Assembly (NCBI GenBank): GCA_002917775.1
Contig: KZ627160.1
Location: forward strand, 222,886 to 286,885
Origin: Glaciozyma antarctica PI12
Lineage: Eukaryota > Basidiomycota > Microbotryomycetes > Kriegeriales > Camptobasidiaceae
Reading direction: 5' to 3'
Length of the DNA: 64,000 nt
Shown here: in pieces, positions 43,102 through 55,086 of the stretch
Layout: the number at the start of each line of letters is the position of its first letter
Position numbering within the stretch: the first letter of the stretch is position 1
Translations under genes and position numbers: made by a program
Notes under the pieces: generated by a model
What the model saw: only the letters and a program-made list of their open reading frames with translations
Database searches by the model: none
Told to the model about the DNA's origin: nothing

Positions 43102-45418
43102 ATGACCTCTCCGCTCCCCCTCTCCTCGCGATCCTTCCTCATCCTCCACGCCTCAGTAACCGGTACCTCGATCGATATAGCAGAGCGGATAGCTCGGCGT
43201 GGTCGGCGGGAAGGCTGGAACGTAGCTGTCAAAGGCGTGAGCGAGTTCAACGCCGTGAGTCCCTCAGCGCGCAGCAGGGAGAGGAGGAGCTGATGCGCAG
43301 GACCTAGGCAGAGCTGCTTGAGACGGAGATGATCGTGTTCGTGCTTCCTACAACGGGCAATGGTACGGCTCCGCCGGCGTTCACGCCGCTGTGGACGAGC
43401 TTGCTTCATCCTGAGCTGCCGGGGGACTTGCTTGAGGACTTGCGGTAGGCTCGCGTTTCTCCTGGAGGGCAGGAGGGAGCTGATAGTGGGAGACAGGTTC
43501 GCGCTATTTGGGCTGGGAGACTCGAGCTATCCCAAGTTCAACTGGGTAGGGAGGAAGATGTTTAGGAGGATGGAGGGGCTCGGCGCGAAGGCTGTGGTGG
43601 AGAGAGGGGAGGGAGACGATCAGAACGAGTGGGGGTACGTTCCCAGCTTGTATCTGGGTGTTCAGTAAGCTGATGAGGGCTGCAGGATCGAGAGTACGTT
43701 CCCGAAGTGGCTCGATCGGTTCTACGAAGCCATCGACCCGCTGTTCCCTTCTCCCGAGGGATTCACCAAGCTCTCTTTAGAGGATGTACCGCCGCCCAGG
43801 ATCCGAATGGAGGAGTACGTGCCAGTTCCGAGCTCGAATGGGGTGGACGTCAAGAACGCGGACTGGGCGAGCGATGTTCGATGGGCGAAGATCACCAAGA
43901 TTGAGCGAGCGACGCAGGAGGGATGGTTCCAGGATGTACGGAGTCTGGAGCTGGAGGTCGAGGGAGGAGTCGAGTGCGTTCTCGTTGCCGTTGCCGCGTC
44001 GACGACAGGCTGACTGTTCTCGCCCAGCTACTCCGCCGGAGACGTTCTCGAAATTCGTCCTCAGAACTCCCCAGCTGCCGTCGATTCGTTCCTCTCATCG
44101 ATTGGATGGACCTCCATCGCCGACACCCCCTTTGTCCTCACTCCAACGAGCCCAGGTTCGTCTTCTCATCTCTCCTGCTTTCGCCACTAACGACTCCTCT
44201 GGCAGACCAACCTCTCCCGCCTCATCTCCCCCTTCCCTTCCGCACGACCCTCCGACATCTCCTCACGCACGAGCTTGACATCAACAGCGTTCCTCGCGTC
44301 TCCTTCTTCGAGTGGCTCGCAGCTTTCAGCACCGGCGACATGCAGGAGAAGCTTCGGTGGTTCTGCGAAGGCGAAGGCCAGGTGCGTCGTTCTCCCTCTC
44401 TCGTGAACGAGGCTCACAAGTGTATAGGACGACTTGAACGACTACACTCATCGACCGAGACGCACCATCTCCGAAGTCATGTTCGAATTCCGCGACGCCA
44501 AAGTCCCCGCGTCGTACATCCTCGACCTCCTCCCTCCTCTCCGAGCCCGAGGATTCTCCATCGCCTCCTCCTCCTCCGTTCGTCCCCTCCTCTCCGCCCT
44601 CGAACGATAAACTAAGCTCGCCTCCAGGCCCACCCTAACGAAGTCCACCTCCTCGTCGCTATCGTAAACTACAAAACCATCCTCTCCACCCCTCGCAAAG
44701 GCGTCTGCACATCCTACATCTCCAACCTCGCACCCGGTACGTCTTCCTCTCTCTCCCACTCGATCCGCGCTGACGAACCCACAGGCGACCGTCTAGCCGT
44801 TCGCTTCGAGGCGGGGATGCTCAAGCTGCCCGCTGGGAACCCTCCCCTCATCATGGTCGGTCCGGGGACAGGCGTCGCGCCTTTCCGAGCCTTATTGGAA
44901 GAGCGGCGAAGCGTCGGAGCTAAAGGTGCGTCCGCGTTCCGGTCTTGGGGTGCTCGCTGACGAGCGAGGCAGAGAACTTGCTATTCTTCGGCTGTCGAAG
45001 TGAGGAGATGGATTTCTTTTATAGGGAGGAATGGGAGGCGATGGTTAGACGAGGGGAGTTGAGGCTTAGTGTGGCTGCGAGTCGGGATCAGGTGAGTGTG
45101 CGCCGAGGGGGGTAGGGCGGGTAGCTGACGACGGGAGCAGGAGGATAAGATCTATGTTCAGCATCGGATACCAGAGTACGCTGCACTCATTTGGGAGTAC
45201 GTCCAGCGCGGAGGAGTCATCTATATCTGCGGGTGCGTCGCCTCCTTTCGCTCGTGCGAGCAAGGCTGACGTTGAGTAGGTCGTCGACGCAGATGCCCAA
45301 GGCAGTCAAGAAGGCTTTTGCGGCGGTGTTTGAGAAGGAGGGAGCGAGGGAGGATGGGGAGAAGTATTGGGACGAGCTGGAGAAGCAGGGGAGGATCGTC
45401 GAGGAGACTTGGGGGTGA
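43102..45418 (+). CDS. TAH18: NADPH-dependent diflavin reductase
   Basis: Passes electrons from NADPH through FAD and FMN to Dre2 in cytosolic iron-sulphur cluster assembly. The ATG at 43102 starts MTSPLPLSSRSFLILHASVT. The flavodoxin part has HASVTGTSIDIAERIA, FVLPTTGNGTAPPAFTPLW and ALFGLGDSSYPKFNWVGRKM. A linker follows with EDVPPPRIRMEEYVPV, then YSAGDVLEIRPQNSP and the FAD-binding RARGFSIASS. The NADPH part has LIMVGPGTGVAPFRALLEER, LLFFGCRSEEMDFFYREEW and VQHRIPEYAALIWEYVQRGG ending in IYICGSSTQMPKAVKKAF. The C-terminus EETWG puts an aromatic residue at the expected place. About ten short introns join in frame; the stop is at 45416-45418. It is convergent with the glutamate decarboxylase gene. 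Confidence 0.94.
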
Positions 45419-45683
45419 CGAGTGGAATGAAGGTATTGGTCGGACCTGCTTGTTCGGTGTGTTCTCGTTGGCGTGCGAAGGAACGCTCGCTTGGAAGGAC
45501 GGGGTTGGGCAAGGGGCGAAGAATCATGGGAGGAGCTACGGGTCTACATTCCCACTCTCACTCCCAGCCCCGCGCCCATTCCAGCGATGAGGCTCCCTCC
45601 CGGCAGCGCGAGCAGGCGCACATAGGAGTAATCGCATATGCGCCGAACAGCTTAAAGTCCACAAGTATTGCAAAACCCTCCCT
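45419..45683. terminator. shared 3' region between convergent TAH18 and GAD1
   Basis: The 265 nt between two facing stop codons must carry both polyadenylation regions. No specific signal can be assigned. Confidence 0.4.
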
Positions 45684-48256
45684 CTAACAAACCCCGTGCG
45701 TCTTCCCATGCTTCCCCGCGAGTGAATGCTTCTCCTCCAAATGCTTATGCACCCTACCCGCTCATCAGTTCTCTCTCACTGCGAATAGCGAAAGAACTCA
45801 CTTCGCGTCGTGCCTGCTCGAATTCTGATGCGTTCCCTTGACCTTGCTCATATGCTCCTGATACTCGGGACTCGAAGCCTCGAGGTAGGTGACCTACTCC
45901 CCATCAGCCTTCCTCTCCGTGTAGCGAGAGAGAGAGGATCGTACGGTATCCTTGAGATCACGGAGGAAGGTCTCTGCGCGACTCTGCGAGAAATCCTCTC
46001 GCACGACCACGCGGAGAAGATTCATCCGTTCCGTGTGAGGGGCCATCGTATCTACTCTCCATTAGCCACTTTCCGCACCAGAGGGTGAGAGGGGAGACAA
46101 ACAGGCAGGGACGATCCATCCCCTCTGGCGCAGTGATCTCGCGATGGCGAATTCTGCGCACGGGGATGAGGAGGAGCGTAGAAAGGAGGAGGGGGGGACG
46201 AACCGTCGTAGAGTTCCTTCCTCTTGAGCTTCCAAGCGACGAGAGGAAGTCCATCGACGCCCGTGTCGCTGAGGAGTTCGAACTTGTTCCCCTCGCCGAT
46301 CTTGATGATTTCTTCGGCTAGGTTCGTAGCGATGGCGGTGAGGTTTGACACTGCGGTTTTGGTTAGTGCGAGAAAGGGGGAGGGGGAGGGACGGACTGAT
46401 GGCGCGGTAGCCTTGTTTGCCGAGGCGGAGGAACTGCGGGACGTTAGCTAGGTGCGGTGAGGGGAGCGAGGAGACGAACTTGGTAGTACTGCCCGATCAC
46501 CTGCGTCGATGGGAGGTTAGCTGCGTCGAGCTGCGTCGAGTGCATCCCCATCCTCCGACGCACCTGAACAGCAGACTTGGAGAAATTGAGCGTGAACGAC
46601 ACCTGCGGAGAACCAAGATCTGCGCTCCACGAGGGTCAGATACGCCCAGCGAGCTCGATCGAGAACGCACAGTTGACGGTGAAGAGGATTTCATCGGGGA
46701 GGAAAGCCTTGTGCCTCCAGACGGCCCATCCGACTCCCGCGTCTGCAGTCGGGAGATCAGTCGGTGATCGCGAGGTGAGAGAAAGAGGACGAACAGGTAA
46801 GACCGTACTTGTGTCCCGAGCTGCAAGGGATTTAGGGATGGGTGAGCCGGCGAGAGGTGGAGCTCACGCGTTGATCGAGCCTGCGAAAGCGGTCAGCACT
46901 CCTCGCAAGAACGACGAACGCTCGCAGACTCACAAACGAGGGGAAGACGGAAGTCCCAGACCTGCACATCGACGACTTAATCAGCGTGACCCTCCGCACC
47001 AGGAAGGAGCCACGCACGAGATCGGGGTTCACGAAAGGCGCGACGAAGCCTCCGCTCGCGGCGTCGACGTGGATGTGGACATCGAGACCGTGCTTCTCGT
47101 TGTGCTTGAGTAAAGCGTCGTTGATCCCCTTGACGTCTTCGTACTGGCCTGCGCGTGGCGTTAGTAGGGAGCTGAGATGGGAGGAGGGGGAGCGAGCGGA
47201 CCGGTGTAGGTCGTTCTGCGGTGTCATCGTCAGTGCTAGGAGGTAGAAAGGTGGGAGAGGACGTACCCGAGGATAGCGCAGACGATAATAGTCTGAGGAG
47301 TTGCGTTAGCGGAGCAGGGGACGAGGGGAGGAGCTCACGTTCTCGTCGACGAGCGCGACGGCCTCGTCAGGATCCATGATGTACTTGCCAGGCGAGCAGT
47401 ACCAGAACCTCTCCTCGATCTCAAGGTACCTCGTTGCCTTCTCCCAGCAAACTGCGTCTCCGTCAAATCAAGATCCTCCGCGCGCGAAAGGGAGGAACGA
47501 ACCTTGCACCGCAGCGCTCATAACGAGGTTCGGCTTCTCAGTGCTCTTCCCCTCGAGCCTCCGCTTGTTCTGCCACCTCCTCTTCGCAGCGAGAACAGCG
47601 AGAATGATGGCCTCGCTCGACCTGTTTCCGTCTTTAGCATTTCGGGAGAAGGGCGAGGAGGTAGCACGCGTACCCAATCGTCGAGACTCCGAGAGCTTCC
47701 TCGTCGGCGTCGTGAAGCGGAGCGTTGAACAGCCTGGCGACAATGTTGACGCATCTGCTTTCAATCTCTCCGCACGAGGGGTACTAGAGACGAAGGTTAG
47801 CCGGGTCGCTGAGCGAGACGCGGGAGCTCCGAGCACCTCTTCCACGTCGATAAAGTTCGTGCTCAGGTGCTCAACCATAAGCTTCTCCGCTTCATCTTCT
47901 TGGTACGTCGTCACGAAAGAAGCGAGGTTCATCGCCGGGTTCCCATCCATCAACAGTTCGTCGTGACTGGCGCGCGTAAAGAGAGGGAGGAGGAGCGCGT
48001 TAGCTCCCCTTGTCCGGTATCGCCACCTGCGCAACGCCTACTCACACGAAACGCGCCGCTGTCCTAGCCGGCATCTCCTCCTCTCCAAGCTCGTACCGGG
48101 GGATCCCCACGCCCGCGAGCGCAGAGCCATAAACGGTAGACGAGACGTAGTTCTCGTGCGTCGGTTCGTGGCGCTGTTGTTGGAAGATCGTCAGCACGTT
48201 CGAGGTAGGCGGTGAAGAGGGCGTACGTGGTGAGAGGCTACGGAGGAGAGGACCAT
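45684..48256 (-). CDS. GAD1: glutamate decarboxylase
   Basis: PLP enzyme converting glutamate to 4-aminobutyrate and CO2, cytosolic; in fungi it feeds the GABA shunt and oxidative-stress tolerance. The ATG at 48256 gives MVLSS, then [40 protein letters not shown] and [57 protein letters not shown] and the PLP-lysine motif [20 protein letters not shown] follow. The C-terminal domain reads [20 protein letters not shown], with a tail ending [15 protein letters not shown]. About 14 introns are small and regular. The stop TAG is at 45684-45686. All cofactor residues are visible. It shares a 532-nt divergent region with the GRE2-like gene and converges with TAH18 265 nt away. Confidence 0.94.
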
Positions 48257-48788
48257 CTTGCCGGGAGGAGAGAACGCGACGTCAGCTTGCGGGACTCGGC
48301 CAGCACGAGCGCGACGGCGGGCAGGTGCGTAGCCCAGCGAGAGGACAGTACTCACACTGCACTTGAACTGGCTTGAGCTTGGTGGGCAGAGGGAGAGTCG
48401 ACAAGGGACGATCGAATCTCGCGTGTCGGCTGGGGGCTATTTTGGACGTGGCTCAGCAGCACAACTTGAACACAGGCAGAGCAGCCTGAGGCACGGCAAG
48501 GATTGATTCCAGAGTTCTTATCGAGCTTATCGAGGAGCTCAGAGTCGTCGCAGCTGAGCCTCCGCGGCCACGGCAGATCTGAGTCCCAGCAATCTCGCTC
48601 GGCGGCGGCTGTTCCTATCGCGCCTTTGTACGCGCTGGATACGTTCTTCAAATCGCCGCGGTGTTCGACCGAACGAGGAGGCAAGCCGCTCTCCAAACTC
48701 CTGCCGAAACTCCGGCACTCGCGATTCGAACTTGAGATTGAGAGATTACACCTTGACCTCCACCACACCACCGAGGAAGCCGCCAGCC
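48257..48788. promoter_or_regulatory. divergent promoter, GAD1 and the GRE2-like reductase
   Basis: 532 nt separate the start codons. Frames inside it lack coding character. Both genes belong to groups that respond to stress in other fungi, so co-regulation is possible but unproven. Confidence 0.5.
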
Positions 48789-50307
48789 ATGCCTGCAGTC
48801 CCTCAGAACAGCCTCAGTAAGCTCCTTCCCTCATCTCGAGCCCCCAGCCTGCGCGGGTCCCCACACGCCGCTGGGGTGATGACGGTCCGGATGCTGACTC
48901 GTCCTCCAGTCCTCCTCACCGGAGCCAGTGGATTCCTCGCCGCCCATGTCGGACAGCAGCTCCTCCAGCGCGGGTATCAAGTACGCGGGACAGTGCGTTC
49001 GGCGGAGAAGGGAGCCTACCTCCAGCAGCTGTACGCCAACGACGGGCTGAAGCGGTTTAGCTACGTTATCGTCGAGGACGTGGAGACTGTGCGTGTGCTT
49101 CTGCAGCAAGGGAAGGAAGAGGAGGAGCTAACGAGCGCGGGTGCAGGAGGGAGCGTTCGACGAGGCTGTCAAGGGAGTCGATGGAGTCGCGCACACTGCT
49201 TCTCCCTTCCACTTCAATGTCACCGACCCCCACACGGATCTCATTAACCCCGCTGTGAACGGTACGCTCAACCTCCTCAAGAGCGCGATCAAGGAGCCCA
49301 AGATCCAGCGCGTCGTCATCACCTCCTCCTTCGCCGGTACGTCCTCCGCTCTCCACGGCGGACGAAGCTGACCCCTACGCGGAATCCAGCTATCGTGGAG
49401 CCCCATCCTCCGGTGTACACCTTCACCGAGAAGGACTGGAATCAGTTCTCCCTGGACCAAGTAGACAAGTTCGGCAAGGACGTCGAGCCGAGTCGTGCGT
49501 CGCCTTCCCTCCGCTACCCATCCTCTGAAAGCTGACGACGTGCTTCTCGCAGAGGCTTACCGCGCTTCCAAGACTCTCGCCGAAAAGGTCGCCTGGGCCT
49601 GGCTCGCCGAGAACACCAAGGATGGCGTAGCTCCCTTCGACCTCGCCACCATCAACCCACCGTCCGTCCTCTCTCTCCCCTTTCCTCCCCTGCTGACCCT
49701 TTAACCGCAGCCTCATCTTCGGCCCCATCATCCACCAAATCACCAACGCCAAATCTCTCAACACCTCCGTCGGAGCATTCTACGCTTACCTCACCGGCAC
49801 CAAATCCGACGCCGACGCAGCTGCGCCTAACGGGTCTTACATCGACGTCCGGGACGTGGCGAGACTGCATATTGACGCTCTCGCAACGCCTGAAGCGAGC
49901 AATAAGCGGTTCGCAGTTTCGGCTGGTACGTCCTTTCTCTGCGCGGCGCGAGCGGAGACCGATGCCAGGTGCAGGGTCGCTGCATTATCAGCCGTTGTTG
50001 GATATCCTCCATACGGAAGCGCACAAGGATCTCCTCGCGGCGTTCCCGAAGGCTATTAAAGGCGTCCCCGGCACCGCTGCACCAGTGCAGAACGTGTGCG
50101 TCTCCTTCCTTCCCTCCTTCGCGTGAGCTGATGCAGGCACGCAGGATCGACGCCTCGCGCGCAAAGACGACGTTTGGATGGGTGCCGATCGAGCTGGAGA
50201 AGACTGTGTGAGTGAATTTACTGGTGCGCGAGAGGGAGGAGGAGCTGATGGGGTTCGCAGGATCGATATGACTGCTTCGTTGGCGGAGAGGCAAAAGGAT
50301 TGGTAGA
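48789..50307 (+). CDS. GRE2-like NADPH-dependent ketoreductase (extended SDR)
   Basis: Extended short-chain dehydrogenase of the methylglyoxal/carbonyl reductase and cinnamyl-alcohol dehydrogenase-like group. The ATG at 48789 starts [10 protein letters not shown]. After an intron comes the Rossmann motif [20 protein letters not shown] and [14 protein letters not shown], with the Arg that favours [45 protein letters not shown] and the catalytic [13 protein letters not shown] follow, with [35 protein letters not shown] and [16 protein letters not shown]. The stop TAG is at 50305-50307. Eight exons join cleanly. Yeast Gre2 reduces many aldehydes and ketones; the true substrate here is unknown. 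It stands near an ester hydrolase and a Baeyer-Villiger monooxygenase. Confidence 0.92.
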
Positions 50308-50518
50308 AGATATCCTGTACAAGCTCTTCGTGCTTCCAGTCACCTCTGCTTGCGAAGGAGGCGGGTTGTTGATCAGCTGGCGAGACGCCCAGGCCGTTTT
50401 GCGTCTTCCGTTCCCTTTCTTCTCCAATTCCCCTTTCTCCCTCCCCCAACTCTATAGCTGCTTCATCTCTTTCTGCTTCCTCCTCTCCCTCCTTCTGCTC
50501 CTCCTGCACAACCCCGAC

Positions 50519-51498
50519 ATGCCTCCCACCTGCTCCGCACCTGCCCCCCTCACACAAGCCTCCCGACCTTCCTTCAAAGCCTTCCTCTCCGCTCTCGACG
50601 TAAGCTTTCTCGTCCCTTTCTCCTTCACTCGAGGTACTGTAGGTAACGAGCTCTTCGTAGGTCCTCAGCGCGCACTTGGGCGACCGCTCCGTGGTGAGTC
50701 TTTGGGACGAGGTGCCGTCTGTCATCGCAGGTCTTGCAGAAAAGTTCTGCGCGGCATTGTGAGTAGGGTCAGGTGGGTTTCTGCTGGGACAGACTTGCTC
50801 AGTTGGTGGGTACCGCAGAGATGGCGAGGATGTTGGCGAGATCATCGCTGTCGAGGTGCCTTTGGCGTCTGCCGAACGCGTTTCGTGAGTGATTCGCTGC
50901 CGCTTGACTAGTTCATTGCTGACTTTCGATAATGAGATAAATACTTCCAGCTGCGTCCACGAGGTCCACCTCGCCAGCGCTCCCGTCCCGCACTTCGTGA
51001 GCTCTCACGCTCTCTCGCGAACGAGCTCGCTAACCTCAATCTCAGCAGCTCCCTCACTCCCTCCCTCACCAACTCCAACGACAGCTCCATCGACCGGCTT
51101 CGCAAGCAGCCTCGCTTCCACCCCTACTGCCCCACCTCCTTCACCCTCCTCACGCCCTGCCTCACTCTCCCTCGCTCAGCGCACTGCAGAGCCTGCTCCC
51201 GGGCCTCGTCCCGCCTTCGTCGACTCTACACCCCGTCCGACCTTGCTGTTGTCTTGTACCGCCCTCTCCAGCCTCTGAAACGACCCGCGACAAAACCAGT
51301 TCGGAAAGTCCGCTTCGCCATCCCCCTCGTATCGACGCCACCACTCCCCCTCCCTCTTCCGACTTCGAAGAAACCCCTCGCAGCGATTCCAGCTGCGTTC
51401 AATTTCTGTTCTTCGAGCCTCGCTTTCTCCCTTTCGCGTCATGCACCGACGGCGGTGGGACGGAGTGGCGGGGAGGAGCGACGGGGGAAGGGGTGTGA
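50519..51498 (+). CDS. hypothetical protein, five exons
   Basis: The ATG at 50519 gives MPPTCSAPAPLTQASRPSFK. Exons 50519-50599, 50661-50758, 50819-50884, 50951-50996 and 51046-51498 join in frame to 247 residues. The N-terminal 95 residues look folded (FLSALDVLSAHLGDRSVVSL, WDEVPSVIAGLAEKFCAAL, GEDVGEIIAVEVPLASAERV). The rest is Pro/His/Ser-rich and ends FLFFEPRFLPFASCTDGG...GEGV. All introns have GTAAG/GTGAG donors and GCTGAC-, CTAAC- or CAG-type ends. I recognise no family. The long frames past 51500 (to 51655 and 51722) are low-complexity Arg/Gly readings of a purine-rich tract and I leave them out. Confidence 0.5.
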
Positions 51499-52185
51499 GG
51501 AGGAGGGAGAGAGGAAGGGGTGTGAGGAGGGTGCGAGTAGGGGGTGCGAGGAGCGAGGAGGGAAGAGGAGGAGACCTACGACGGCGGAGGAGCGGGAAGA
51601 GGGCGAAGCGGGGAAGAGGAGGAAAGAGGGGAGAGGGAGAGGGAGGAAGATGTAGCGAGGTAGTGGTGGAGGGTGGACGCGAGGAGGAGGAAGATGTAGG
51701 GACGCGAAGGGGGAGCGGGTGAGTTTTTTGCGTAAGGTTTTGGAGGAGGAGCTGACTAGTTGTTGCTGGCAAACTGTATCTGTGATCGAGAGAGCGAGGT
51801 TTGGAGGTGGTAGATGGGCTGGAGCATATGTACGAACGAATCTGACCTCTTTTAGGCTTCGCACGAACGCTTGAGAGTGGCCTTCGTCAATCGGCTGGCT
51901 GCTCTGGTTCGATCCTCTTGCTGCTTACATTACCGGCTGCTGAGCTTCTCTTCTTATTCTTCGCAGCAGCGGTTCGTCGTCTCCGCTTTGGGAGAATAGT
52001 GTGCGTTCGTGTAGATTCTCGCCTTGATGGCGTATAGGACTTTGTGTAGACTCTCAAGACTGCATCAAAGACACTTGCTTCCTTCGCAGCCTGAGAATCG
52101 ACGTGCATTCCCACTCAACCCGCAGCGTGGCTCCCACGATAGATACATAAACCCCTCGGCGTCACCCTCGTCCCTCGCAGCCTCA
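51499..52185. other. purine-rich intergenic region
   Basis: The first 230 nt are a strongly purine-biased G/A tract on the plus strand (51470-51730); the rest is ordinary spacer before the 3' end of the hydrolase gene. No gene is supported. Confidence 0.5.
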
Positions 52186-54040
52186 CTACTGCCCCTTCTT
52201 CTTCTCCGTCGCAGCGTTCTCCACCAGGAACTTGGCGACGCTCTTGACCGCCCAGTCCTTCCTCGCATCAGGTCCTTTCGATTTCGTAACATAGACTCCC
52301 GGGAACGCCTGCCATGCGGAGTCAGCACGAACGTCGGCGATACGAGAAAGAAAGCTCTCACGTCGTCGAAAATCACCCAGTCGTGATATCCGAGAGGCTT
52401 GATGAGCTTCTGCGGTGCGACGCCGGACTGCGGAGGAGGATGAGCAGGAGCGATGCGTGAGGAGTAGGGGTAGCGTACGCTCTCGAGGACGTCAATGAAC
52501 GCAGCAATATCGTCGAACAGCGCCTCTGCGGAGGTCGTCAGTCTCTGCTCGAGCAGTAAAGGAGGAGAGCGAGGACGTACCCTTCCCTCCCGCAGTGATC
52601 ATCGTCTTGCCCTTACCCGGCAGCGCCTCCCTCCACCACGTCGCATCTTTCTGCACGATCGGGTTGACATAAGGGCTGCTGAAAAGCCCCGTCCCTTTGC
52701 CGTCCTTGGTTCCCGTCGACGGCCCCACGAGGTTCTTGGGAGATGGGATCTGGAGCTGGGCGGGGAAGAGGATGCGGTAAGGGTTCCAGGAAGGGCCAGC
52801 GTTGGTGAGGGGAGAGCCAATGTAGGCCATGGCACCACTGTAGGCCCATCCGTTGTCGACGATATCGAATTCCGCGTGAGTGTTTCGCGAAGGCGATGAG
52901 GAGATGAGGGAGGTGAACGGGCTGACGAGAAGGGCGGACTGCGGGAATCATCAGTGCTGCGCGTGGGGGGAGGAAGGAGAGCGGACGCCGGGAGAGCGGG
53001 GAGTGCGACCGAGTGAGGCGGGGAGGGAGATCGAGGGGTTCGGTCGAGCGAGGTGGAGCAGAAGACCCGTGGCGAGGTTTCCGCCGGCGCTGTCGCCGGA
53101 AAGACAGATGCGATCCTCGGAGATGCTGCACTGGTTGACGAGGTAGGCGTACCCCGCAAGACTTTCGATGAGCTGCGAAGGGTACTTGAATTCGGGAGCG
53201 AGCTCTGCGGGCCAATTCCGCACGTGAGTGGGAGCGTAGGATGCTGGGAAATTGACTGACCGTAGTCGAGGGAGAAGATGGAGAACTGGACGTCGCGGTT
53301 GAGGTTCATCTCCTTTGCGAGGGCGAGCAAGAAAAGCTGTACGGCGCCTCCTGTGTCCTGTAATCGCATTGCATAGAAGTCAGAACAGGTATGAGAACGT
53401 GACAGCGCATAAGCTCACGAGAACAAAGGCACCTCCGTGCAGGTAGTAAAGCACGATCTGGTCTTGCGAACGATCCGTGTTGGGAGGAGCGATCCAGCGT
53501 CCTTCAGTACCGTTGACGGAGATCTGGATTCGGTACGTTAGCTAGCTCCTCCCAACGCAAAGGAGAAGCAGAAATGAACCTTGGTGACCCAGTCCTTGTA
53601 CCCCGAGAAGAGCGGGGAGCTGTTGATTCCCGAGTAGATCCACGTCCTGTTGAAGAGCAGTCGTCCGCTGGTCCTCTGGATGTAGTAGCGAGTAACTCGA
53701 AGCAGCGCTTCCGAGTACCAGGGTCGTCCCAGAACCGTCAAGATCCTGTTCCAGGGACGCAGCAGGACAAAGTCGCGAAGCATCGTGAGAGGGAGTCCAA
53801 GGACTGAGGGGAGGAAGGCGGTCAGCTCGACGCGTCCTGCTTGTCCTACCGTCGTTCCCAGTAGCTTCGCCAACGAGTCCCTGCTTCACGATGTCCAGCG
53901 GGGGGAAGGAACGCACGGAGGAAGGGGAAGCAGGTGACGAGGAAGTGGAGCGTGTCGAGTGCGCCTCCTAGCTTCGCTGGCCCTGGGACTAGCCCAAGGT
54001 TGGCCTTGCTGGGCGGGATTATGTTTTTCATCTGACCCAT
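52186..54040 (-). CDS. alpha/beta hydrolase fold-3 esterase (HSL-like)
   Basis: Serine esterase of the hormone-sensitive-lipase group, similar in layout to yeast steryl-acetyl hydrolase. The ATG at 54040 gives MGQMKNIIPPSKANLGLVPG, followed by two hydrophobic segments (TLHFLVTCFPFLRA; LPSVLGLPLTMLRDFVLL) that may anchor it to ER or lipid-droplet membranes. The catalytic part has the oxyanion motif VLYYLHGGAFVL, YELAPEFKYPSQLIESLAGY-type sequence, and the nucleophile elbow ICLSGDSAGGNLATGLLLHL. PYVNPIVQKDATWWREAL, GKGKTMITAGGKGT and the histidine segment KPLGYHDWVIFDD follow, then a C-terminus KFLVENAATEKKKGQ. The stop is at 52186. About nine introns join in frame. Its substrate is unknown; an ester made by the neighbouring Baeyer-Villiger enzyme is one possibility. 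Confidence 0.88.
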
Positions 54041-55086
54041 TAAGGCGAGGTGATGAGAGAGAGAGAGAGAGAGTTGTGGGTTCGAGGTATGATGGTAGGA
54101 GAGCAACCACCAAGTCGAAGTCGCCGGCGACTCGAATAGCGGCTAGCGGGGCTCCAACGATCTCGATCCAACTCCAGCGCTCCAGCTTGGCCTCAGCTCC
54201 ACACCCACCGTCAAACACGCGGAGAATACTACGCTCCGCAAGACCAGCCCTTCTCCAGGTGCAGCACAAACCGGCGCCCTCGATCACAGTGCCTCGACCC
54301 ACTCGACCTCTCCTCCGACTCGTCTCTCCGACGGCTCACTGGTCTCAGCGGAAGGGAATGGCGCGTGTTGGGAAGGGGACGGAGTGCCCAGAAGGAGCGT
54401 ACGAGGACGTGGTGAGTACGAGGCGCGGGAGCGGAGCTGGGCGTTCTGTTGAGGGGCGGAGCTGACGACTGCTGTGGCAGGGGAGCAGCTCGAGGCCTCC
54501 AGGCGTGTCGCACAACAGCACCTCTGCTCCGCATCTTCCCTTTCTGGCGCAGGCTAGTATTTTCAGCCAAGCACCAAGTCCTGCGATCGAACCACGAAGC
54601 TGCTTCTCGCGTTGCTCCACCGCTCCCCACGCTCGGAACTACAGGTCCCCTCGCACGTCCTGTGTTTCGAGCTATGCGATCAAGTAGTCGAGCTCTCGAG
54701 CTTTTTACCACGCCGGACGCAAGTTGCTCTCGCGGCGAGCACCAGGGCGCCTGCTTCGTCCCTCTTGCTGGGTCTCCTCGACGCGCTGCTGCTCCGAGAC
54801 GGTATTTCTACGCGTGGCACTCACCGTTCCAACACTGCTTCTTTAGCCTGCTCAGAACTCTGCTCTCCGTGCCGAACGTGGCCCCGTCGTGCCATCCTCA
54901 GCGGAGACGCGACTCTGGTTCCTGGTTCCTCCACTCCAAGTCGCTCCCTGTTCGCTCGTTCCTGAGCGCAGTTCCCGCTCATTTCCTCCGCAGCTTGTCG
55001 AACAGGCTCGGAAATCGGGCCCTCCCCACTTCTCGCGGAAGAGGTTTCCGGAGTGTGTGGCGGGGTGGGAACGTGGACCAGAGTGG
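54041..55086. other. intergenic, with a possible small spliced reading frame at 54358-54687
   Basis: A (GA)n run lies at about 54056-54072. From an ATG at 54358 (MARVGKGTECPEGAYEDV) a well-formed intron (GTGAGTACG...GAGCTGACGACTGCTGTGGC-AG, about 54415-54480) leads to an open frame to TAG at 54685-54687. It has no recognisable domain. It may be a small gene or the 5' leader of the truncated monooxygenase downstream. Confidence 0.3.
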
